Shown one piece after another: positions 44,971 through 55,200 of a stretch of 64,000 bases of DNA. Every line of letters starts with the position of its first letter. Positions within the stretch are counted from its first letter, which is position 1. Source of the DNA: Sceloporus undulatus (Eukaryota; Chordata; Lepidosauria; Squamata; Phrynosomatidae). The position numbers and the translations under genes are program-made. Below the pieces are notes generated by a model. That model was not told where the DNA came from. It was given only the letters and a program-made list of their open reading frames with translations, and ran no database searches. The stretch is taken from the NCBI RefSeq assembly GCF_019175285.1, contig NC_056527.1, positions 108,083,129 to 108,147,128 on the forward strand, given 5' to 3'.

Positions 44971-45145
44971 GCTTTCCAGTCCTTTCAGGCGTCAGAATAG
45001 GCTGCGTTTATTAAGCTTTATTTTTAATTTATACACAGAGCACAGTAAATGAAAAGCAGGATTAGACTCAGAGGAAGGTGAGAAAAGTGAAGGAAGGAAC
45101 ATCAACAACTTGCATCAGAAATGCATAATTACAGTCTTGCATCAT

Positions 45146-45325
45146 AAATTTTGTGCATTTTGGTTGGTAAAATAAAAGTATCACTGTGTTGTGGATTTTG
45201 GATGTTATTGTGCCTTTTTCCGATGAAGAATCCAGTGGAGGAGCATTGAAAGCTTGCATTGTAAATTTTTGTGCATTTTATTTGGCCAATAAAGGTATCC
45301 CTGTTTTGTGGATTCTGGGCCTAAT
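45146..45325. repeat. Direct repeat, two copies about 124 bp apart
   Basis: TTTTGTGCATTTTGGTTGGT followed by ATAAAAGTATCACTGTGTTG recurs as TTTTGTGCATTTTATTTGGC and AATAAAGGTATCCCTGTTTT. Related fragments are at 720-785 and (reverse) 46455-46535. Confidence 0.6.
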
Positions 45326-45579
45326 TGTCCTTCTCTGGGAGTGGATATTATGGCTTTCCCAGGGAGGGAGGGAGGCGGCAGTGCTGCATAACAGAAGCAC
45401 ATTTAATTAAGACTGAATTAAAGCTCCCTCTCGCAGCGCATTCCCAGCCTAAAGCCAGCCCTAATTGAAAGAGAGGTTTTGGGTGACGTTCAATTGCTCT
45501 GAAACCTGTCACTCTTATCTCTGAGCCTAAATCAAACAGGAAACGAGGGGAGGAGAGACTAGCAGCTGCCAATCGCTCG

Positions 45580-45890
45580 CACTGCGCAGGCGCCAACTTT
45601 ATCCCGCAGTCTCCCTGCATGGACGACGCATGCGCACAACAGTCCTTTCTCGGCCTCTTGCCGCGGAGGCGCTCGGAGCCACCTATTTAGCTTCGAACTG
45701 CAAACTATTAGAGGCGCATGCGCGCTGATTTTATTTACAGGAGCCTCTGCCCGGACGCGCGCGCCCGACAGAGTCACGTCAGTCCCAGGGAGCCTCACTG
45801 CGCACGAGCGCATTGTTTTTCACAGCGCACCCATTTACTCCCAAAGCGCATGCGCACTTTCTCTTTTTAAAACTACGCATGCGCATTGAA
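45580..45890. promoter_or_regulatory. Cluster of NRF1-like sites, probable promoter
   Basis: Six palindromic or near-palindromic NRF1-type motifs lie within about 300 bp: TGCGCAGGCGC (45583-45593), CGCATGCGCA (45627-45636), GCGCATGCGC (45714-45723), TGCGCACGAGCGCA (45799-45812), GCGCATGCGCA (45846-45856) and ACGCATGCGCA (45875-45885). TGCGCA follows at 45909 and ATGCGCA at 46118. Such clusters are typical of TATA-less housekeeping promoters. MVP on minus needs a non-coding first exon upstream of 38511, and a minus-strand GTGAGG donor is readable at about 45797, so this may be the MVP promoter about 7 kb upstream of its start codon. A non-coding RNA start is the alternative. Confidence 0.55.
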
Positions 45891-46273
45891 GAAATTAGCT
45901 TGCAAAACTGCGCAAGTTTAAAATGTTTTTTTTTAAAAATAAAAATATAATTGTCGCCTTTAATCTACAGAAGACATGGCCAACTGAGAGAAAACTGGAT
46001 GAGAAACACCCAGTGAAGCGCCATTGTTGTTATTGTTGCAGCCTTTTTTTGGTGCCTCATCTGGCAGCCATTTTGTTTCCTTTCCTCTTGTCCAGACCCG
46101 CTACGTAACCTCTTATCATGCGCAGACCTCATCTGCGACGCTGCCTCAGAAGAAGCCCCAAAGACTGCTGCCATCCATAGCTATAGCTACCTGTGACTAA
46201 ACCCTGTTGAACATAATGGGATTTATATCTGAACAAACACTTTTTTAGGACTAAAAGCTTGCTGTGCACTTGG

Positions 46274-46380
46274 ACTGCATCCACACTGGGGAAATAATAA
46301 CCCGGTTTGGCAGCGCTTTAACTCTTCTGGCTCAAGGCTATGGAATTCTGGGAGTTGGAGTCTGTGTGGGGCCCAGAGCA
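46274..46380. mobile_element. Family A half-copy
   Basis: CTGCATCCACACTGGGGAAA to GAATTCTGGGAGTTGGAGTC and GGGGCCCAGAGC; the second arm is missing. Confidence 0.7.
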
Positions 46381-47407
46381 GAGCTATGTACTTGGAATAG
46401 CACAGTACTTAGTACCTTTTCCCAATCTATTGTACAATAATATGGAAAGTTCACAAAGCAAGTGATGACCTTTATTGGGCCAACCAAAATGCACAAAATA
46501 CACGTGGCAGCTTGCAAAGCTCCATTGGCATCGTCAGATAAAAGGTTAAAAAAACCCACACAAGAAATACAATTATGACGATATTAGTCACAAGCCTGCA
46601 TTTTGTCAAGATGTAGCTGTTCTCAGTTCATGCAGGCAAGCCACTAAATACACATAGGATAGGGCTGCAGGGCCACAACTGACAGCTGCTCAGGCCAGTT
46701 CCAAAAACTGTTTGACTAAATACGCATCAAGTTACGTTATCAATTCCTAATGTCAATCTGATGGTCATTTTAATTGTATAACGCTTTTTACTGTCAGCTT
46801 TGTAAGCTTTTATCTTCACCACCACCTCTCAGCAGTCTGGTATTTCATCCTTTCATCGATGCAATTCTTGTGGAAGGAAAATAACCAAAAGACATGTCCT
46901 GTGTTGCCCAGCAGCACATAGGTAACATGCGCACAATGAACTTGCATTTTGTGGTTGCTTTAAAACAGGATTCTCAAACTCCTGCAAGGCAGAAGGTTAT
47001 AGAAAATTGGTAACAGGTTTAACAAGTTTAAGAATGTTAAGAAAAAATGTAAGGTTCATATCCAACAATGCTGAAGTCAGAACCAAGCCTGAGTAAAATT
47101 CACATTTCCGGTTCCTTGAGGCAGCTTCAGAAGTTGTCTCACAGTAAAGCTTTTCCATGCTGTTGAGATACAGGATGCACCTCCTCCTTTATAAGCTCAT
47201 AACAGAGGTCCTTCACAATAAGAAACTGTCACACACTAGACAAGACACATTCTGTGACGACTGGTCAAAATTTATTTAGGATCACTGGTTGCCACTGCAT
47301 TCTCCAGCTGCTCAAGTGGACTTATGGAAAGATACATTTGGTTCCCCTTCCAATGATGACACTTAGCATTTGTTTAGAATATTCTCTAGCACTGCTGGCA
47401 AAACTAT

Positions 47408-47622
47408 GGTCCCAAACACACTGTAGAAGTACTGTAATCCAGTTTGAGACGGCTTTAACTGCCCTGGCTCAATGCCAGGGAATTCTAGGAACTGTAGTGT
47501 TTGTGAGATGTTTAGCCTTTTCTGGTGCCACAACAAACTGCAAATCCCAGGATTCTGTAACACTGAGCCAAGGCAGTTAAAGCGGTCTCAAACTGGATTA
47601 TTTCCGCAGTGTGTTTTGGACC
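47408..47622. mobile_element. Family A palindromic MITE (subfamily with GGTCC ends)
   Basis: GGTCCCAAACACACTGTAGA left and GCAGTGTGTTTTGGACC right. The same subfamily is at 61416-61635. Confidence 0.8.
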
Positions 47623-47984
47623 TATGTCTCATACCATTGCTAATTGTTCTTTGTTGAGGTTTCTTCTGCTTGTTTGATGTCATGCTAATCTACTACATTG
47701 TCTCTTCCCTCTCCAAAAACAAAAATTGAAAAATGTACATTAAAAAAGTAAACTTTTAACAGAGCTCTACATTTTCCCCGCCTAGCCATGTCTTATACTG
47801 CGGACGTGTAGAGGCAATATAGTGAGAAACTCCTTTTAAAAAGGGGAATTATGACGTTCGTTTAAGTGGGCTGACTTAAAAATTCCTTTTTAAAAAATGT
47901 TTCACATTATATTGTCCATAAAGGTCTATACTGACAAAGTGGGTGAAACGTTGAGCTCTGTTGAGAGGAGAGATTTTTTTAAGA

Positions 47985-48027
47985 GCCCACAATTTGCTAT
48001 ATAGAGTCTATACAGCAAATTGTGGGC
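47985..48027. repeat. Perfect hairpin just upstream of the MAZ promoter
   Basis: GCCCACAATTTGCT (47985-47998) pairs exactly with AGCAAATTGTGGGC (48014-48027); the 15-base spacer is ATATAGAGTCTATAC. Confidence 0.8.
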
Positions 48028-48094
48028 TTTTAATATATATATATTAAATAATAAATATATCCTCTAATATATATAGACTGAGGGAGAGCAACCC

Positions 48095-49250
48095 TGGCGG
48101 CCATTTTGTGAGAGGAGGCGGTGTGTCACTAAAAGAACAACTAACGGGGAGGCGACAGAGCGAGCGCCAGGCAACCGTTACTCGCGCGTGCCCGCGCATG
48201 AGCTCGAGCCAATCCGCTTGCTCCTTTGAAAAGAAAGAAGCCCTGCGGTCGCAGCGCCCAATCAGCAATCACCAGACATTGGCGGGGGAGGGGAGGGGGG
48301 CCGTGTGCGCGCGAGCTTCGGGAGCGAGCCTCGGCAGCCCCACCCAATCGCTGCCCGCCTCCTCTTTTCCACTCTCCCCCTCCCATCTAGAAAAAACTCC
48401 GGAGAAGAGGAGGAGGAGGAGGCGGGGGGGCTGGTGTTGGAGCGAGCGAGGGCGCGCACGCCCTTCCGCGCGCAGCGTAGCGAGCCAATCAGCGTGCGCG
48501 CCGAGTCCTCCTGGCGCCGCTGCCGCCTCCTCCTCCTCGCTCGCGCTCTTCCCCCCTCCCACCTCACTCCCCCCGCCCGCGCGACGTCGCTGCTGCTGCT
48601 CCCCGCTCGCTCCCCCTCCCTTCCCGACCCCCCCTTCCTCTCTCTCTCTCTCTTTCGCGGGCGCCCCCTCCTCCTCCTCCTCCCCCCTCCCCCGCTCTGT
48701 GCTGCCGCCGCCGCCGCCGCCGCCATGGACCCGAGCAACTGGAGCAGCTTCATCTTCCAGGTAACCTCCTCCTCCTCCTCCTTCTCCCTCCAAAAGAAAA
48801 AAGTGGGGCGGGGGGAGCGCGAGCCGGGAAGGAAGGAGAGCGAGAGAGCGAGAGAGGGAACTCTGGGCTGCTCCCGCTCACACCCTCCCTGCCCCGCCCC
48901 TCCCCTCGGGAATCCCAGCGGGAGGGGGCCTGGCGCGCGCGGGGCAGGAGAGGAAGCGGCGGCGGCAGGGCGCCCTCGGCACGCGCCGCTCGGCCTCCGC
49001 TGCGCTGCCCCCCGTCCTCCCTCCCTCCTCCTCCTCCTCCTCCTCCTCCTGGCGCTGCCCCAACGGTCACCTCCCTCCGCCCAGCTGCCTCCCTCTCTCG
49101 CTGCCTCCTGCGCTCCCCCCTTTGACGCCGCCTCGCCCAGACCCTCCCTCCCTCCCGCGCCTGGCGCTGCTGCTGCTGCTTCTTCGCCTCCTCCTCCTCT
49201 CCTCCAACGGTCACCTCCCCCTCGCGCTCGCCATGCCCCCAGCCTTACCT
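48095..49250 (+). promoter_or_regulatory. MAZ: MAZ CpG-island promoter with four CCAAT boxes and a YY1 site
   Basis: Highly CpG- and GC-rich DNA from about 48.1 kb through the first exon. GGCGGCCATTTTGTGAG near 48096-48112 is an excellent YY1 motif. Forward CCAAT boxes are at 48209-48213, 48258-48262, 48344-48348 and 48485-48489, all upstream of the ATG at 48725. (CTC)n/(GGA)n runs and a (GCC)n repeat directly before the ATG suggest a GC-rich 5' UTR. No TATA box is evident. Confidence 0.8.
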
Positions 49251-52200
49251 TCTACCCGCTCCTAGAGATCCTTGCCTCCCCCCAAAAGAGACCCATGTCT
49301 CCCCGGGACACACTCGCTGCGCCTCGGGACTCCTCTTTCCCGTACGCGCCTAAACAACGCCATCGCCTCTTTCCCGCTCACGTGTAGACACCATTCTCAC
49401 ACACACTTAACTCTCTTTTCCACAAGGGTCCAGCCCCCTCCCACATGTGTGCAATCGCCTCTCTCCCAGACACACGCGTCTAAGCAACTCTTCCACAACC
49501 ATCGCCTCATTCCCACGTGCCTGTAGCTTGTCTAAGGGCCTCTTTCCCGCCCACATGTAACTGTCTCTTTTCCATTTGCATCTAACTAACTCTTTCCCAC
49601 AAGTGTGTAAACACCTTTCCCACACATCTAAACAATTCTTCCACAACCGTTTAAGCGCCTCTTTCCCACACACATGTAACCACCACCTTTTCACTACACT
49701 TGTGTAACTGCCTCTTTCCCACACGCTTGTAGCCACCTTTTTACTACACTCGTCCAATGGCCTCTTTCCCACAAGCGTGTAACCTTCCCTTTCCCACAGG
49801 CCTGTAGCCACCTCTTTCCCACTTGTGTGTAACTGTCTCTTCCACACGTGTGTAACCAACTCCTTCCCACAGGCGCGTAAACCGCCTCTTTCACCTCTCC
49901 TGCCCAAAAGCAAAGATGGCCTCTTCCAAACGGTGTTGCCACCCCCCTCACACAAAAAGCCGTAGCCCTAGAGGTTCCTTCAACCCACCCCAGTTTGGAC
50001 TGGGCCATCTTCGTCCCCTCCGCCATCAGAGGCTGCCTTGCTCTTTTCTGGCCCTGGGGGTCTACTTCCCCTCCTGTTCCCACACACAGAGTAGGAAGCA
50101 GCCACGATACTACAGCCTATTTTGGTGCCAGCAGGTGTAGTGTGCATTTTCCACCTGTTTGCCCACCTATTCCTGTGTGTGTGAACACTTTGAGGGTGGG
50201 TTGTTGGGTTGCTTCTTGTGGTAAGAAAATTCAGGAAGGATCCCCCCCCCCGTCACCCACAGCTGGTTAAAACTATGATAGAGAAACATTACCTACAGAT
50301 AATTAAGAATAGTAAATTACCTTGGATTATACTTGCTCTTACCTTACTGTGAATGCAGCTGGGTGGCCAGATTTTGCTTGGCTCTTAACAGGGCCTTGCT
50401 GCACTTAATACTTCCCATGTATATGCATACGCTACCTTATGTTTCCTTCATTGAACTAACCTTCCATACCCAATGGAGCCCCTTCTTTTGACATTACACT
50501 TCCCATATAGACAATTTACTCTTTAAACCCATGACCCTGTGGACCCCAGTCACTCCTCCTTTCAGGTATCTCTCCAGAAAGACAACCTGGCCTTTGCCCT
50601 GGCGCTCTCCTCTTTCGCCTGCTGTGTCCCTCCCTCTCCTAGTGCTTCTTCCTCCTGCCCAGGATTTCCTCTTTGTGGGTGGTGCACCGCCAGGCCCTGG
50701 GCCTTTCCTTTTTGAGATAGGCTTCTCTAGCCACCCCTACGTTCTCCTCCCTTCCCAGTATACATGCATATCAGGTCGAAAAGTTCTTCCAAAATAATTG
50801 TCCCTTCCTGTAATAGGCCAGATTGGTTCTTCTTTCATACTCGCTTCTGTGTTATAATCAGGAACCTGAACTTTAAGGCTGTGTGCTCTTCCCTACCCTT
50901 CCCAAATTGCACTACCTTATTTAATACACTGTATTTTATACATTAAACCATTTTCTCACAGTTTAAATCAAAGATTCTCTGTTGAATAACCTTTTATTTT
51001 TACTTTCTGTTGTCACTGTTTTCATTTCGTACTATCTTTTAACTTTATTTCCTCAAAGATATCAGTAGCCACCATCTCCCACCTCGCTTTGGGATAGGGA
51101 GAGGGTTGTTGTCCTACAAAGGTTGCCTGATCTCATTTCTTTTGTGTCTTTAGCAGAGTCATACTCAGAACCCTCTGCAGGTTGGGACCGAAATCCAGTC
51201 CAGGTTTTTTGCTGCTCAGGGCTGCAATCAAAACCCCTTCCAGGTGAGCTTTGTCTGAGCAACAAATGGAGAGCCTTGGACTCCTTTGAAAACAATCATC
51301 TCAGTGCTGGAGACCACATTTGTGTAGATAAATTATCTCTGCCTCTAAGGGATTGTCCACTGTACGTATTCTTTTAAAAATCGCTGTAGTTTTTGCTGTA
51401 GCTGTTCGCAAATACAGTATTTGAAGTCATATAATTTCATTATTGACATTGGTGGGATTAACACTCTGAAATCCCATCTCATCCTATTAAGTCTGAGGCA
51501 GAATTTTGAAGCAAGTATGCAATCTGTGCTGTGTTGCAAGAAATCAGCACCCATCCAAATCTCTAATCAGATAACACTTAAGTTTATGCCACCTTAAAGA
51601 AAAGAGCAACTATACTGTTTCCCAGGATAGCTGCACATTTTTCTTTCCCCCCATCATACATATATATATAAAGGTAGAATTAGGAGAGAGGGCCATGTAA
51701 GTCTGGAACATGTATGCAAATGAGTCTTGTAGCACTTTTGAGACTGATGGAGGAAAAGAAGATGTCGGTAGCATCAGCTTTCATAAACGTGGTCAACTTC
51801 CTCAAATGTATGGATGCTCATTTAATCACAAAGGTGCGATTAATGCTACAAGATCCCTTTGCATATGGATTTATAAGTTTATTTTTGTTGCCAGTTGGGA
51901 AAGTAACTATTTAAAACTATTTTTTAAAATGTCCAGTGTGTACTGATGATCCTATGTATATTTACTTATAAGTCAGTCCAGCCACATTCACTGTCAGGAA
52001 GCATAGGCGCGTTACAGGCCGCCCCTTTGAGGCGGCCTGTAGGCGCTGCTTTCCCTGGTGTATCGGGGCCTCAGCTGCCAGACCGGCAGCCTCCGAGGCC
52101 CTGATCCGCTGCTTTCCAGGCTGCGGGGAAGCGGCAAAAGGCCGCTTCCCCGCAGCCTGGAAAGGGGTGTCCTTGGGGCTTGAAGCCCTGCGGCGTCGGG

Positions 52201-55200
52201 GAGGAGGAGAAAGGGATCGCTTGGCCCCTTTCTCCCTTGCGTTGCTGGGCACAGCCATCTAAAGGCTGCGCCCAGTGACGCAAACCAGGAAGGAGCTCTG
52301 AAACGGAGCTCCTTCTTGCTCCGTGGAAAGGGTGCACTAAGCGCCCTGGCATGGAGCGACAACGTCACGTCCATACCGCCCCGTATAGAGGCGGCGCAGT
52401 CGTGACGTCACGGCGGCCCCCATATGGAATGGGAGCCGCCATTTTGTATGGACTCAGTCCGTACTAGGGTTAGGGGCGTCCGGAAGTGACACCCCTTTTT
52501 AACCCTAGTACGGACTGAGTCCGTACTTAAAGGCCCGTCTGTAACGGGCCATAAAATTTCAGCCTAAATCAGTCTTGTGTTTCACCAATTCTAGACTTCA
52601 AAATGCCAATGTAAATTTTACTGTGTCTTTTGACATTAATAAACCTTTACCAGAGGAAGTGAGTTTCACTGTAAGAATCAGCCACTGGAAACATTTCTCT
52701 ATTTTCTTGCTGTTCACACGAATGCTACAGCCAAGAACATACAGTGGTACCCCGGGTTACGAAATTAATTCGTTCCGCGGTTATAATAAATAAATAATAA
52801 TAATAAAATTTTTATTTATATGCCGCCCTTCCTCCGATCAGGGCGGCTTACAACAGATTAAAATACATCAACTACAAACATATTAAAATACACATAAAAA
52901 TGCACCCTAAAACAAACCAACAGTAAAAGCCCCATAGCCCAACCTCTTGGCCACGAAAGAGGAGGGAGGCCCGCAGGATATTTATTCGGGGAATGCCTGT
53001 TGGAATAGGAAGGTTTTAAGGTCCTTCCTAAATTGGGCCAGGGTAGTAGACGAGCGGAGCTCTGTGGGCAGCGCATTCCAAAGGGCTGGGGCAGCTGTGG
53101 AAAACGTCCTCCGAGAAGTGGAGACTAACCTAGCCCCAGGCACCTTCAGTAGCTGCTGCCCAGACGTTCTGAGGGTGCGAGGCGGAATGTACGGGGAGAG
53201 GCGGTCCTTTAGGTACCCTGGGCCCAAGCCATTTAGGGCTTTATAGGTAATTACCAACACCTTATATTGAGCTCGGAAGCGGATGGGCAGCCAATGGAGA
53301 TCTTTTAAAACCGGTGTTATATGGCTGGTCCTGGGAGCACCAGTGACCAGCCTGGCTGCCATGTTCTGCACCATTTGGAGAACTGAGGTGTGTGACTGTT
53401 CTTGTCGCTGTAAAGAAGAGACAAAGTCTCATAGTATTTAAAAAACACAATTATTCTTATTTTATTCCTATTTTAACAAATAAAGTCATCTTTTTAAACA
53501 TCCTGAGACTGTCTCTTCTCTATGTCCCTTCTGTTGGATGTTACCAGTCCTCTTTGCTCTCTGATTTTTGTTGTTACTAGGCAATTAAGACTTTTAAGTG
53601 GCTGGTAAGTGCTGAACTTTTTTTTTTAACCCGCCAGATAATTATTGTCAGGGATAAAGCAAACATTTGTGCTCCTACTCTGTCTGTCTGGTTGCAGTGG
53701 AAGGATGTGGAGCATCTCTGCTTTTTGCAAGTTTGTCTTTGACAGGGGCAAACCCTCTGCCCTCCAGCTCAGAGCCTGAAAAGGGAGGCAGAAGCTTGTT
53801 TGATACCCATTTGCTCCGAAACACTGTGAAGTAGCATAACTAAGAAAGCTGGGATTTTTTTAGAGAAATAGAAGAGAGATTTCTGTGTGAAGTGTTTCAG
53901 TCAAAAATGGGTTATGTCATTCTTTGTGATCATGTTTTTTTCTGCATTTGTATAACATTGCTTGGTCCATTTTAGTGCCTAGTGTACTGAGACTGCAGTT
54001 GCATATGTGGGTTTCTTGGAAGCTAACCTTGCAGAGCCCAGTGGGACTTACTTTCTAAGTAAATTTGTTAGCATCTGGCTGCATACATCATTTTGTCCGT
54101 GATCATAAGCTCATGGCTAGACAGGATTTTTAATTCAAGCTTTTCCAGTTTTCTTAATTTGATGACTAGATCAAAGTGTATCTTCTCTGCTTTTTACTAT
54201 AGATGATGACATGGCATATTCTATTTCTTGTCTGCCCGTGTCTATGTGTTAAAAGGAAGATTATCACCTCAGTGAGGTAGTTCCTCTTCCTTGTTGCCTA
54301 TTGGGAAATGGGAGCAAACACTAGAATAATGGAGCATTGTCTTCTAAATAAGTGCTTCAGTACCAAATATCTTAACTATTTTTCCCTAGGATGTCACTTT
54401 ACATCAGGAGTATAACTAATATGTAGTAGCTTCTCAGCAATACCATCTCTTGTGCTGTGAAGATGTATCCTTAAAAATTGTGTGTGTGTATAAAAAGGCC
54501 TCATGTTAAATGGCTTAATCTGATGATGTTGTCAGCCTACATATATTCATTGGAATTCATTTTTTAAATTGAACATTTCCCTTGAATTTAATAAGTGTGA
54601 ACACATTTTCCTTCAACCATGTAATTTCTTTTCACAGTGTTGTAAGCATTTTTAGCAAGTATTAAGAACAAACTATTATCTACAAGATCCTTATGCCAAA
54701 TGTTCGGACGTCTTGTTTCTATGAGTCAGCAACATCCTTAAGTCATTCTGAAGAGGTCCATAAGTGTTCAGTTCTGGCACCTTTAGAGATTCTCACACCA
54801 TTCACATCCTTAGGCATTCATGGTTAGAGTGGAGATCTCATTAAAATCACACAAAAAGATAAAATGTACATAATCCAGATTAAGGATCAAAATAGACAGG
54901 CCTAATGAAGCAGCTTCTGGCCACTTTGGAGGTGTGCTGTTAAAACGCACACATCCTAAGATTCTTTCTCTTTAGTGCCAGTTAAAAGATCAACAGGTAT
55001 TTCACACTCATGCTTGGTTAATGCATTCTGTATGCTGACATATAAACATATTTGCCTTAGGGGCAGAAAAAGGACTCTGAATAAAATCTCTTAAATGTGA
55101 ATGAATGTTTATGCAACAATTAGAAAACTGGGTTTGAATTAGTGTGAAGTTTCTACCACTTTGAGTTTGGTGGTACTGCATTATGTCATGAGTGTAGGGT

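Larger units (their letters stand above)
38511..45560. other. Gene-poor interval 5' of the MVP start codon
   Basis: The MVP start codon lies just behind a splice acceptor (TTTTTAG then AAGGCAAA and ATG on minus), so at least one non-coding MVP exon must lie upstream, at higher coordinates. No protein gene is recognised in this stretch. It contains a 204-bp palindrome (39046-39249), a TIR element (40405-40690), a family A palindrome (41774-41995), a pogo/Tigger-like element (43876-44175), an RTE-like LINE remnant (44560-44970) and a duplicated repeat (45146-45325). Confidence 0.55.
45891..48095. other. Interval between the NRF1 cluster and the MAZ promoter
   Basis: About 2.2 kb without recognised coding sequence. 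It holds a family A half-copy (46274-46380), a repeat fragment (46455-46535), a full family A palindrome (47408-47622) and a small perfect hairpin (47985-48027). A GGCAGCCATTTTG YY1-like motif sits near 46062-46074. Confidence 0.55.

Noticed and set aside
45559-45813. 84-residue minus-strand frame over the NRF1 cluster
   Set aside because: Promoter-like CpG-rich DNA; no homology recognised.
48305-49387. 360-residue plus-strand open frame over the MAZ CpG island
   Set aside because: Crosses the exon 1 donor at 48761 in another frame; composition is low complexity from GC-rich repeats, with no recognisable domain.
49335-49895. Regular short repeats that might suggest a CRISPR array
   Set aside because: Units are contiguous and degenerate with no unique spacers, and the host is a vertebrate.
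49407-49955. 182-residue minus-strand frame with repeated CGKE/WKR motifs, resembling a repeat protein
   Set aside because: It is the translation of the 25-bp minisatellite; 25 is not a multiple of 3, so the motifs recur in shifting frames.
52012-52374. 120-residue minus-strand frame
   Set aside because: Lies in a GC-rich transposable element; no domain recognised.
52982-53374. Intact 130-residue minus-strand frame as a host gene
   Set aside because: It is the C-terminal part of an L2-like LINE reverse transcriptase.
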